Shown here in pieces: positions 1 through 6,599 of a DNA stretch of 7,068 bases. The notes beneath the pieces are model-generated. The model saw only the letters and a program-made list of their open reading frames with translations, was not told where the DNA came from and did no database searches. The DNA is from Gammaproteobacteria bacterium (GTDB lineage: Bacteria > Pseudomonadota > Gammaproteobacteria > Francisellales > CACEW01): contig JANQIS010000029.1 of NCBI GenBank assembly GCA_028282045.1, forward strand, positions 1-7,068. Reading direction: 5' to 3'. The position numbers and the translations under genes are program-made. How positions within the stretch are numbered: the first letter of the stretch is position 1; the number at the start of each line of letters is the position of its first letter.

Positions 1-44
1 GCCATAAACTGTAACCCATGTCTTCGGTATGGACCAAGAAAAAA

Positions 45-121
45 TGGCGCGCCCGGAAGGATTCGAACCTCCGACCGCCTGGTGCGTAGCCAGGTACTCT
101 ATCCAGCTGAGCTACGGGCGC
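45..121 (-). tRNA. tRNA-Arg(ACG), CCA end encoded
   Basis: This is a complete 77-nt cloverleaf read on the minus strand. The acceptor stem pairs GCGCCCG (121-115) with CGGGCGC (55-49), the discriminator is G (48) and CCA is encoded at 47-45. The D arm is GCTC-AGCTGGATA-GAGT. The anticodon stem CCTGG/CCAGG encloses the loop CTACGCA, giving anticodon ACG (read as ICG after deamination) for CGU/CGC/CGA arginine codons. The T arm is GGAGG-TTCGAAT-CCTTC with one G-U pair. The body closely matches gammaproteobacterial tRNA-Arg(ACG) as I remember it. One oddity is that position 37, just 3' of the anticodon, is C where a purine is expected. Six T residues follow the CCA directly, but I see no separate terminator hairpin. 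Confidence 0.98.
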
Positions 122-155
122 GCAGTGACTGATATGCTTGAATCAGCGAAGGACG

Positions 156-184
156 ATCTTAGTGATTTTTCCTGGTAGTGTCAA
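156..184 (-). promoter_or_regulatory. sigma70-type promoter of tRNA-Arg
   Basis: On the minus strand a perfect -35 box TTGACA (184-179) is followed by a 17-bp spacer and a -10 box TAAGAT (161-156, five of six consensus bases). The -10 box ends 34 bp before the mature 5' end of the tRNA, leaving room for a short leader trimmed by RNase P. The bases just after the -10 box (CGTCCTTCGC) are G/C-rich, as in the discriminators of stringently controlled stable-RNA promoters; that regulatory reading is an inference. The promoter sits between the permease stop codon and the tRNA, so the tRNA need not depend on read-through from the permease. Confidence 0.85.
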
Positions 185-261
185 CAGGAGCGGTAACCAG
201 ATGGTAGTGCGTGCCAAGTTATTTATGCAATATGAGGTGTGTGAGCATAATAGTTGCGAAT

Positions 262-1788
262 CTAGCTTTTTACATTGCCGTAACCTTTTTGATGAACCAA
301 GCAGAAAAACATGCAAATTGTTAGAATAATAAAAGCTATATAGTACATATAGGTCGAGCCTAACGTAGAGTGGAGACGGGCAAAAACCGCGACAATGATC
401 AAGTAGAAGAAAATCGACCATGAGGATTTAAAGTGATCCAGTGTCGCTTTGAACGCTTTGCCTTGGATGGCATAGGAATACATCAAAAACATGACTACAT
501 GGAGCAACAGTGCTACACACAGATATAGTGTGCCTGCTAATAGAAGTAGATAGGATAAGCAAAGGAAAATAAATAAGGCCATGGCTCTGCAAAACGGTAA
601 TATTTTGACTGATATCTGTTTTTGATGGACGCTCATTTGTGTATGGGCCACTGGCAATGCTAAACAAGAAATAAGGATGAACGTTGTCGTCAATGAGGCG
701 ATGAGTTGCCAATTGTTAAAAAACAATACCAGGATTAATGAGGCGATAAATGTAATAGTCAGTGAGCGTCGAGAAAACTGAACGTTTCCATCAGGGTTGC
801 CCATAAATGCCGGCATCTGTTTGTTTTTAACCATTTCATTAAGCATTCTGGCGCTGGCACCTAAATAAATTAACCCTGTACCTGAAGGGCTGACACATGC
901 ATCTGCATAAAGGATAACGGCCAAAAAATTAATCCCAATTAATGCTGCCAGTTGAGCCAGCGGTGACTCAAAATTAAGACTGTGCCAACCCTTTGCAATC
1001 ATTTCACTAGGTAGTGCGCCAATAAACGCTACCTGTAGTATTAAATAGATTGCTAATACGATAAGCACGCTACTTACTAAAGCAATGGGAATATTGCGTT
1101 CTGGTCTTTTTAGCTCTGCCGTAAATGCAACTGCGATTTGGAAGCCAAAGAAGGAATAAAAAATACCACTGTGAACAATGGCGTAAAAGATACTACTGGC
1201 TCCCATGGGGGCAAAGGAATTATGGTATGCTGTGAAATTGCCGGTATCGAATGCGGCCGCCATAATAATTAATGTAGTGAATATTGGAATAACTAGCTTC
1301 ACGAATGTGATGGCATTATTTATTTTTGATAATAAACGCACTCCCCAATAGTTGAGCATAAAGTATAACCCCATGAAAAAAATGACCATTAGGATACCGA
1401 TTAATGTTAGACGATTAGCAGCGAAGATATATGGTGTCCAGGGTTTATAGATACCCGCAACGTATTGAGCCGTTGCAATGGCTTCGGAAGGAATAACGAT
1501 TAAGCTTAGTAACCAATTGGACAACCCGATTACAAATCCGAAGTGATTATTATGCGATAATGTAATCAAGCGAGTGAAGAGGGCATTGGTCGGATATCTA
1601 ATCGCAATTTCTGACAACATGAGGGCCATGATGAGAATGATAGCGGCTCCAATTATCCAAGATAAAATTGATGCTCCCCCAGCATCTTTTGCAGCGTAAT
1701 ACGAGGCAAAAAGCCATCCGCTACCAATCATCGTGCCAACATTAAGACATATTACCGAGAATATTCCAGGCTTGGTGTGCGCTTTCAT
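262..1788 (-). CDS. APC-superfamily amino acid permease
   Basis: This 508-residue inner-membrane transporter probably carries out proton- or substrate-coupled amino acid uptake or exchange; its substrate cannot be read from the sequence. The first membrane helix contains NVGTMIGSGW (residues about 16-25), the glycine-rich unwound segment that binds the substrate amino and carboxyl groups in APC-family carriers. About 12-14 hydrophobic helices follow, near residues 10-30, 40-60, 83-108, 124-146, 155-178, 199-220, 236-256, 277-300, 344-388, 398-436, 458-472 and 480-497. A loop containing AELKRPERNIP (about 224-234) after helix 6 is also typical of the family. The ATG is preceded by AAGGA with a 7-nt spacing, which supports this start. 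No rho-independent terminator is visible between its stop and the tRNA promoter. It has no evident functional link to the pilus genes upstream, so it is probably a separate transcription unit. Confidence 0.92.
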   Translation of the reverse strand: MKAHTKPGIFSVICLNVGTMIGSGWLFASYYAAKDAGGASILSWIIGAAIILIMALMLSEIAIRYPTNALFTRLITLSHNNHFGFVIGLSNWLLSLIVIPSEAIATAQYVAGIYKPWTPYIFAANRLTLIGILMVIFFMGLYFMLNYWGVRLLSKINNAITFVKLVIPIFTTLIIMAAAFDTGNFTAYHNSFAPMGASSIFYAIVHSGIFYSFFGFQIAVAFTAELKRPERNIPIALVSSVLIVLAIYLILQVAFIGALPSEMIAKGWHSLNFESPLAQLAALIGINFLAVILYADACVSPSGTGLIYLGASARMLNEMVKNKQMPAFMGNPDGNVQFSRRSLTITFIASLILVLFFNNWQLIASLTTTFILISCLALPVAHTQMSVHQKQISVKILPFCRAMALFIFLCLSYLLLLAGTLYLCVALLLHVVMFLMYSYAIQGKAFKATLDHFKSSWSIFFYLIIVAVFARLHSTLGSTYMYYIAFIILTICMFFCLVHQKGYGNVKS

Positions 1789-1868
1789 ATCAGTTTCCTT
1801 ATTAGTCTAACAAATAAAGAATACTAAAAATAAGCTTAGAATACACTATATGGAACTTGAGCGCGTCT

Positions 1869-1889
1869 GCGTCTAAATTATTTAGGCGC
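1869..1889. repeat. inverted repeat upstream of permease
   Basis: The arms GCGTCTAAA (1869-1877) and TTTAGGCGC (1881-1889) flank the 3-base centre TTA. They pair at eight of nine positions, with one mismatch. The dyad overlaps the -35 side of the weak permease promoter candidate, so it could be an operator. As RNA on either strand it could also form a hairpin, but no T tract follows it. Its function is unknown. Confidence 0.5.
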
Positions 1890-1930
1890 CAGTGGCGAAA
1901 GCACTACATTACTGTGTCACTTATCATTCA

Positions 1931-1953
1931 TGTGCAATCAGCACACCGTGCGC
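1931..1953. repeat. two overlapping, mutually exclusive inverted repeats after the pilus operon
   Basis: A perfect 5-bp stem TGTGC/GCACA with a 5-base loop (1931-1945) shares its right arm with a second repeat, GCACACCGTGCGC (1941-1953). The two cannot form at the same time in RNA. They begin 18 bp past the stop codon of the last operon gene. They may protect the mRNA 3' end or contribute to termination, but the T tract of an intrinsic terminator is absent. Confidence 0.45.
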
Positions 1954-1970
1954 CTCATTTGTTGCCAAGC

Positions 1971-3230
1971 TTACTGGAAGTTCGCCATGACAACGCTCGG
2001 TGATACCTCACCATTGAACATGTTATCAATGGCATTTTGTTGGATAGTTTTATACCCAAGTCCTTTCCACACTTCCATTAACTGATCACTGCCATGGTGA
2101 TAAATGCTCTCTAAGATTTCTTCTTGTGGGCGCATGTACTCAGCTACTAAGAGCCTGCCGTTAAAGCCGATGCCTTTACAATGCTCACAACCATCTTTTT
2201 TAGCAATTCTGATGCCATCAGTGTTATTATTTGCACCTGCTTTTAGAGCTTGCTCAATAAACTTAAGGTCAAAATCATATTCAGATGTTGCTTCATCAAC
2301 CTTGAGAGCACAATGGGGGCAGCTCTTCGGTAACAGTTTTTGATGTACCAACAATGTGATAAATCCAGGTGCACTGATATTGCGTTGATGTAGCCCCATG
2401 TTGATCATGCGTGAGATAGTATTGACCACTCCCATAGAGTGGATGGTAGAGATCACTTTACTACCCGTAGTTACCGCTTTCTCGAGTACGCCCAATGTCA
2501 TGGCATTACGGATTTCTGTTGGTACGATTACCTGAGCGTCAACCCTAAGCAAGCTTTTAAAGACAGTATTGTAATGTGCGTCAATCTCTTCATCGCTCAT
2601 TTTGCTGGATTCATGTATCGGAATTTGTGTTACCCCTTTAATTTCACGTTCAGGTGGGGATTCAATAGTAAGAATATTGTTAGTATCGTTGACGAGCATA
2701 ATTTCATGAATACAGGCTTGCAAGGCGGTTGACTTACCAGCATTGGCAGTTCCGGAAAATGCCATCAAGCCATTATTAAGCTGTACTGCATACTTCAGTG
2801 CTTCTGCAATTTCCGGCGTATAGCCAAGACTATCGACCCCGGATGAAAAATATTTCAAGGAGTGATGGATAATCCGATAAAACACTGAATAACCATTGGG
2901 GTAGTTCTGAACTGTCTGCACCCTTAAGCTACATTGATTGGCACGTAGAATTGATTGCTGCATTGAAGTAGGGTTGAATGTAGCATCGGTTGCACCACTA
3001 ACTGACATTTTATTAAACGATGCTGATATCATCCTGGAGGCGTAATCAGCCGGAATAACCGCTTTTTGATAAATACTACCATAAATACGAAAGTAAATTT
3101 CTGCCACGTCTTCACCGACATGAATGTGGATATCAGAAGCTTCTTCTTCTAACGAGCAGTTTAGCAACTTATCAAATTCATCTAGTGGGGGGCTGCTCTG
3201 TGAATTAATAATTAATTTTCCAATCATCAT
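1971..3230 (-). CDS. divergent secretion/pilus ATPase, GspE/PilT superfamily with DotB/TraJ-like features
   Basis: This 419-residue cytoplasmic protein, last in the pilus operon, is a hexameric-motor type ATPase by homology. An N-terminal domain has the ASDIHIHV motif (31-38), as in PilB/PilT relatives. The P-loop is GTANAGKS (160-167), lacking the usual TGSGK core but keeping lysine 166. The Asp box reads TIESPPE (188-194), with serine where PilB has aspartate. The Walker B region is AQVIVPTEIRN (232-242), with the usual IGEIRD changed to PTEIRN but glutamate 239 kept. The His box is STIHSMGVVNT (261-271). Two CxxC pairs (304/307 and 348/351) form the zinc-binding tetracysteine of GspE/PilB. 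The ESP Asp box and GVV-T-R stretch recall DotB/TraJ of type IVB secretion, whereas the cysteines recall PilB. AAGGAG lies 4 nt before the first ATG and 7 nt before the second (3227), so the second may be the real start. Its first base overlaps the pilQ stop. It could be a retraction or regulatory motor, or a coupling ATPase. Confidence 0.88.
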   Translation of the reverse strand: MMIGKLIINSQSSPPLDEFDKLLNCSLEEEASDIHIHVGEDVAEIYFRIYGSIYQKAVIPADYASRMISASFNKMSVSGATDATFNPTSMQQSILRANQCSLRVQTVQNYPNGYSVFYRIIHHSLKYFSSGVDSLGYTPEIAEALKYAVQLNNGLMAFSGTANAGKSTALQACIHEIMLVNDTNNILTIESPPEREIKGVTQIPIHESSKMSDEEIDAHYNTVFKSLLRVDAQVIVPTEIRNAMTLGVLEKAVTTGSKVISTIHSMGVVNTISRMINMGLHQRNISAPGFITLLVHQKLLPKSCPHCALKVDEATSEYDFDLKFIEQALKAGANNNTDGIRIAKKDGCEHCKGIGFNGRLLVAEYMRPQEEILESIYHHGSDQLMEVWKGLGYKTIQQNAIDNMFNGEVSPSVVMANFQ

Positions 3231-4723
3231 TATTCTCCTTGAACGTTATCATTAAGCTCGTGTATCAAACCGATAGCAGACTCGGCATCACGTACACTCA
3301 CCTTGCCTGCGGCAATCAAGTTAAGCACCTTGTCTACAACACGTTCTTTGCGATCTTTTAAATCTTTCAACCATTGAAACCATTGCATATTGGCAATATA
3401 TTCATATTCGCGCTCTCCGAGCTCTACCATTTCAGCAACGACGACACGACCATCAACTCCGGTACCATTACATTGAGTACAGTTTGGATCTTCACCGTTA
3501 ACGGATACTTCAGTGCCAAGAATATCGCGGTGATGGTTATTTTCACTGGGTTTCTTACATGCCTGACATATTTTTTTCACCAGTGTTTGATAGCCTAGCA
3601 CTGCCAGGAAGTTAGGGTCTGTCAGTGTGCTCATATCCAATCCGAGATCCTTAAGGCGCAGGACAATATTCACGGCTGAGTTAGCATGCACCGTAGTGAG
3701 GACCAAGTGACCGGTGATGGATGCACGTGACATCATGTTGGCCGTGTCTTCATCACGCACCTCGCCGATGACCAGGCAGTCAGGGTCCATCCGCAGTGTC
3801 TGGCGTACTAAGCTTGAAAAAGTACACAAAGAATTTTCGTCATTGGTGGGAATTTGTGTAGCGTTATCTAGCTTTTTCTCAACCGGATCTTCAATAGTGT
3901 AAATCTTCTTTTCTTTGGGCAGTAATCGAATTAACGAGGCCAATGTAGTTGTTTTACCAGACCCGGTAGCACCAGCAATAATGATAGCGCCATTTTTACG
4001 TCTGATATTGTTTTGTAGTATTTTCATTTGGCCTTTGTCATAGCCTAATGCTTCAAGAGGTATCACGTTCTGCTTTACTGTCAAAATACGAAATACCACA
4101 TCAAAACCAGGGTAAGGGTAAGCAGGAATACTGGCCAGACGTACACGTACATTCATTCCTTTAACTGCAAGCTCCATCGATGCATCATGAGGGATAACAC
4201 CGTTAAAGTGTTTTTTTACATCATCACTTTCACGATTAAAGGCGGTAAAGCACATGCGTCTGACCCGCTGTGCAGACCATTCTCGCAATGTAAACATATC
4301 ACCATCTTTTCTGAAACGAATCTTTGCTAGCTGTTTACGTACTTCCAAGTGGATGTCTGTAACATCATGGTCGACGGCATAAGCAACAATCTCACGCAGG
4401 TCTTCCCGTGCTGTGGTTAGTTCTTCATCCTCATTATTCTCTTTGCCTACCTGATCCAGAGCGCCTTCAATAAAGTCATCGATGACTGCTTTTTCAGCAA
4501 TGTAACACTTATTGATGCCCATGATGTGGCGCGCCATTTCACGAACAATAATGTTCTGTTTCTCAATACAATCCTCGGTAACCAGAACATTACCATTGCG
4601 AAACACCACCACTTTACCTTGCATGTGCTCCAGTGACCAGATAGCCAAGGGCCAGTAGACTTCGGTGGAGAAATCTATATCTTGGTAATTTGTAATCCGT
4701 TTTGTTTCAAAAGAAATTGCCAT
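3230..4723 (-). CDS. pilQ: type IVB pilus assembly ATPase PilQ (PilB/GspE family)
   Basis: This cytoplasmic ATPase powers pilin assembly; in the R64 thin-pilus system PilQ fills the PilB role. Numbering from the longer start, the N2-like domain has VTDIHLEV (124-131), and the catalytic domain holds Walker A GATGSGKT (254-261), Asp box TIEDPVE (279-285), Walker B DPDCLVIGEVRDEDT (316-330) with glutamate 324, and His box TTVHANSAV (346-354). CxxC pairs at 389/392 and 418/421 give the zinc-binding tetracysteine. All catalytic motifs are intact, unlike the next gene. The frame also opens at a GTG (4732), 9 bases further out and overlapping the pilP stop. I prefer the ATG at 4723 because a weak GAGTG precedes it at a usable distance and nothing similar precedes the GTG. 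From the ATG, the gap to pilP is 1 nt. The protein is 497 residues (500 from GTG), close to the family's usual length. Confidence 0.95.
   Translation of the reverse strand: MAISFETKRITNYQDIDFSTEVYWPLAIWSLEHMQGKVVVFRNGNVLVTEDCIEKQNIIVREMARHIMGINKCYIAEKAVIDDFIEGALDQVGKENNEDEELTTAREDLREIVAYAVDHDVTDIHLEVRKQLAKIRFRKDGDMFTLREWSAQRVRRMCFTAFNRESDDVKKHFNGVIPHDASMELAVKGMNVRVRLASIPAYPYPGFDVVFRILTVKQNVIPLEALGYDKGQMKILQNNIRRKNGAIIIAGATGSGKTTTLASLIRLLPKEKKIYTIEDPVEKKLDNATQIPTNDENSLCTFSSLVRQTLRMDPDCLVIGEVRDEDTANMMSRASITGHLVLTTVHANSAVNIVLRLKDLGLDMSTLTDPNFLAVLGYQTLVKKICQACKKPSENNHHRDILGTEVSVNGEDPNCTQCNGTGVDGRVVVAEMVELGEREYEYIANMQWFQWLKDLKDRKERVVDKVLNLIAAGKVSVRDAESAIGLIHELNDNVQGE
3235..3240 (-). promoter_or_regulatory. 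strong ribosome binding site of the second ATPase gene
   Basis: AAGGAG on the minus strand lies inside the last codons of pilQ. It is 4 nt from the first ATG (3230) and 7 nt from the second ATG (3227). The 7-nt spacing is nearer the usual optimum, favouring the second start. The strong site inside the upstream gene suggests the downstream ATPase is made at substantial levels by coupled or independent initiation. Confidence 0.75.
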
Positions 4724-4724
4724 A

Positions 4725-5315
4725 TCAGTCACTCATTTGAGTTAATATTAGTTTTTTGCCTTGTTGGCTGACCAGTGTCACTTTATCGGTATCGATGTGT
4801 TTTACCGTATATCCTGCAACGGTCTGTCCTTCGCCAACGGTTTTATATTGTCCGTCAATGCTAATAGATGCCCGTTTAAAGTGTCCTTTAATAAATACAC
4901 CTGCCAACTTAGGCGTTACTGGCATGGGTTTGGCCTGTACTGTAGGCTGCGGTGCTGCGGGTGAGGGTTGACTTGGTCTGATATTGCCACCTAATGCTTT
5001 ATCAATTCTCGCCTGCGTTATTACCGATAATAGCTTTCTATTTGCCATCAACTTCATAATGTCATTTTGTAAAGTGGCTATGGTTTTCTGGTAGCGCAGA
5101 TTCTCGATTTCTTGTCCTGTGGCAGTGAGTTGTCTGGTAAACGCGGGGTTGTTGACCGTGTTATCCAGTGACTTATGATTGCCCAGTGGTGACTGCCAGT
5201 GGCTGGTGTGTTTTATATGCTTAACTGGAGCTGTAGCCTGTGCGGCATAAGCGCACGGCATCATCCAAGCCAAACCCAAAAGCATCATCCCAGTTAATTG
5301 CTGTTTCAGTTGCAT
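4725..5315 (-). CDS. pilP: type IVB pilus biogenesis protein PilP
   Basis: This 196-residue protein is probably periplasmic and is thought to bridge inner-membrane components to the secretin. Residues 1-24 form a Sec signal peptide with a hydrophobic core (MMLLGLAWMM) and a likely cleavage after AYA. The cysteine at 21 is not in a proper lipobox, so a lipoprotein is unlikely. A heptad-like helical segment spans about 66-105, followed by a proline- and alanine-rich linker (114-137). A compact C-terminal beta domain (about 137-195, starting LAGVFIKG and including the turn VGEGQTVAGYTV) follows, as in PilP/GspC-type proteins. GGAG, 8 nt or so before the ATG, lies within the end of pilO, and only 2 nt separate the two genes. 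The family call rests on operon position between pilO and pilQ plus domain layout, since primary sequence conservation in PilP is low. Confidence 0.88.
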   Translation of the reverse strand: MQLKQQLTGMMLLGLAWMMPCAYAAQATAPVKHIKHTSHWQSPLGNHKSLDNTVNNPAFTRQLTATGQEIENLRYQKTIATLQNDIMKLMANRKLLSVITQARIDKALGGNIRPSQPSPAAPQPTVQAKPMPVTPKLAGVFIKGHFKRASISIDGQYKTVGEGQTVAGYTVKHIDTDKVTLVSQQGKKLILTQMSD

Positions 5316-5317
5316 TA

Positions 5318-6586
5318 TTATTCTCCATAAAAATCGATGTTATCAGTGAAAAGATAACTGTTATCTGCGTTTCGTTTGATCTTAAAACTTGCCACACGTG
5401 CCGGATACCAATCGCCTATCGAGAGTACCTGGCGGATCTGTTCCAATGTCATGTCGTTAAATGTCAGTTTCAGTGTTAGTTTTTTATAAACACCATAATT
5501 GCTTGTTTGTGTTTTTGCTTTATCAAGGTGGTGTCCATAAATTGTCTGTATCGCTTTATAAAAGCTCATTATCTGAGGTCTCACTGGTACAATAATGTGA
5601 GGCTTTTTATTGATGGGTGCTTTTAATAGATTTGCTAACAGCGTTGTTTTATTAGTCATTAGGTCACTGCTGTAATCCACCGACATAGCAAGTGCTTTAC
5701 TTTCATTGGCCAGCAGTGCATCCTGGCTGTAATGCTTATCCACCGGCAATACTATGAAAGATAGGCGCTGATTTGTATAATTAATGTTGCTAATTTGCCA
5801 GAAAGCGCCTACGTGTTGTATCAGTGCAGTAGCGTAATGGTGCATGCTTTTAGCGACCAATTGGCCTGTAGGCTGATAAAAGGCGCGTTTATAAGCGGCA
5901 TATAAATCAATATTTGGTTTCATCGCAGCTTCTTGGGCTAAATGCCTTTGATGCAGTTGATTCATAAAGTAACCTGATCCGACCACTGCGATTGCAATAA
6001 TAATAAAATAGAGCTTGGTGCGCTTGCGCGATTGTTGGCCCTTATCATGAGTGAGCCATTTTTGATTAGCGACAAAGTGCTCACTAATGGGCTGACTCAA
6101 CACTTCTATATGGCATTGGTCACGCAAGCTATCAAAAATTGCATCCTGCTCAGTTAAACCAAAGCAGCTAACTTCCATCGGTTGTTCATCGAGGTTTGAC
6201 AGAATTTTAATTTGCTTGACGACCTGAAAATCTTCCGATAGCTTGCCTTCGTAAAACACTTCTCCATTAAAAATAGAGACCAGCAAAATGTCATTACTGT
6301 TTTGATCAGCTTTTTCCAGATAAACAAATTTTGATGGCGTGTTCTTATAATGATTTAAATGTTCGCCATAGAGATAACCCTTCTCTTTTGAAAAGATAAC
6401 CAAGTTTTTATCACGCAGGTAGCAGCAGAAACGTCCATATTGCTTTTGGCTATTAACAAACTTAAGAAGCTCCTGACGCTTGATGTCTTGTTTAGGTGGT
6501 GCGGCACGGTATGTCGATATAACATATTTACCCTGCCGCTTGGACTTCTTGCCCAACCATTTTTGTTTTAGCATCTTGATATCCAT
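5318..6586 (-). CDS. pilO: type IVB pilus accessory protein PilO (R64/PilO2 type)
   Basis: This 422-residue bitopic inner-membrane protein is a structural part of the pilus machine. Residues 1-190 are cytoplasmic, basic at the extreme N terminus (KWLGKKSKRQGK) and beta-rich after that. A single membrane helix lies at about 192-209 (YFIIIAIAVVGSGYF), preceded by RKRTK, which supports the inside orientation. Residues 210-422 are periplasmic, with a helical stalk first and a C-terminal domain ending SYLFTDNIDFYGE. This layout and length match the R64-type PilO family rather than the short PilO of type IVA pili. The ATG follows CAAGG at 7 nt and lies 13 nt after the pilN stop, which fixes the start. 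It has no enzymatic motif. The assignment rests on its position between the secretin and pilP and on its topology. Confidence 0.88.
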   Translation of the reverse strand: MDIKMLKQKWLGKKSKRQGKYVISTYRAAPPKQDIKRQELLKFVNSQKQYGRFCCYLRDKNLVIFSKEKGYLYGEHLNHYKNTPSKFVYLEKADQNSNDILLVSIFNGEVFYEGKLSEDFQVVKQIKILSNLDEQPMEVSCFGLTEQDAIFDSLRDQCHIEVLSQPISEHFVANQKWLTHDKGQQSRKRTKLYFIIIAIAVVGSGYFMNQLHQRHLAQEAAMKPNIDLYAAYKRAFYQPTGQLVAKSMHHYATALIQHVGAFWQISNINYTNQRLSFIVLPVDKHYSQDALLANESKALAMSVDYSSDLMTNKTTLLANLLKAPINKKPHIIVPVRPQIMSFYKAIQTIYGHHLDKAKTQTSNYGVYKKLTLKLTFNDMTLEQIRQVLSIGDWYPARVASFKIKRNADNSYLFTDNIDFYGE

Positions 6587-6599
6587 ACTAATACCTTGC

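Larger units (their letters stand above)
1789..1970. other. intergenic region between pilus operon and permease
   Basis: This 182-bp gap between the operon's last stop codon and the permease start holds no plausible gene. The part nearest the operon contains several short inverted repeats (1869-1889, 1887-1897, 1931-1945, 1941-1953). None is followed by a run of T on either strand, so no classical intrinsic terminator can be named. The permease-proximal part is A/T-rich. A weak minus-strand promoter candidate there is TAGACG (1875-1870), 19 bp, then TATAGT (1850-1845), but its -35 match is poor and its spacing is long. Confidence 0.6.

Noticed and set aside
1..44. Possible gene end or hairpin at the left edge
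   Set aside because: CCATGT/GTATGG around 17-33 can form a short stem with G-U pairs, but it is weak, followed by no T tract on the plus strand, and no coding frame can be judged from 44 bases.
39..47. Intrinsic terminator after the tRNA
   Set aside because: Six T residues follow the CCA, but the only hairpin before them is the tRNA acceptor/T arm, so a dedicated terminator is not supported.
39..121. tRNA-Arg as the attachment site of an island carrying the pilus operon
   Set aside because: Integrases usually use the tRNA 3' end, which here points left, away from the pilus genes. No integrase and no copy of the tRNA 3' end is visible on the right. An island to the left of the window cannot be excluded.
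185..261. Terminator for the permease
   Set aside because: Only very short stems such as ACC/GGT are present and none precedes a T run, so no terminator is claimed.
138..329. Small plus-strand open frame
   Set aside because: It lies across the tRNA promoter and the antisense of the permease end, has no ribosome site I can defend, and its product looks like no known protein.
2439..2732. Plus-strand open frame within the second ATPase gene
   Set aside because: It is antisense to a well-supported coding region with conserved ATPase motifs, so it is a shadow frame. The same applies to the plus-strand frames inside pilQ, pilP and pilO.
1971..3230. Naming the second ATPase pilT
   Set aside because: It carries a tetracysteine not typical of PilT and divergent catalytic boxes. 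In R64 nomenclature pilT is a lytic transglycosylase, so the symbol would mislead.
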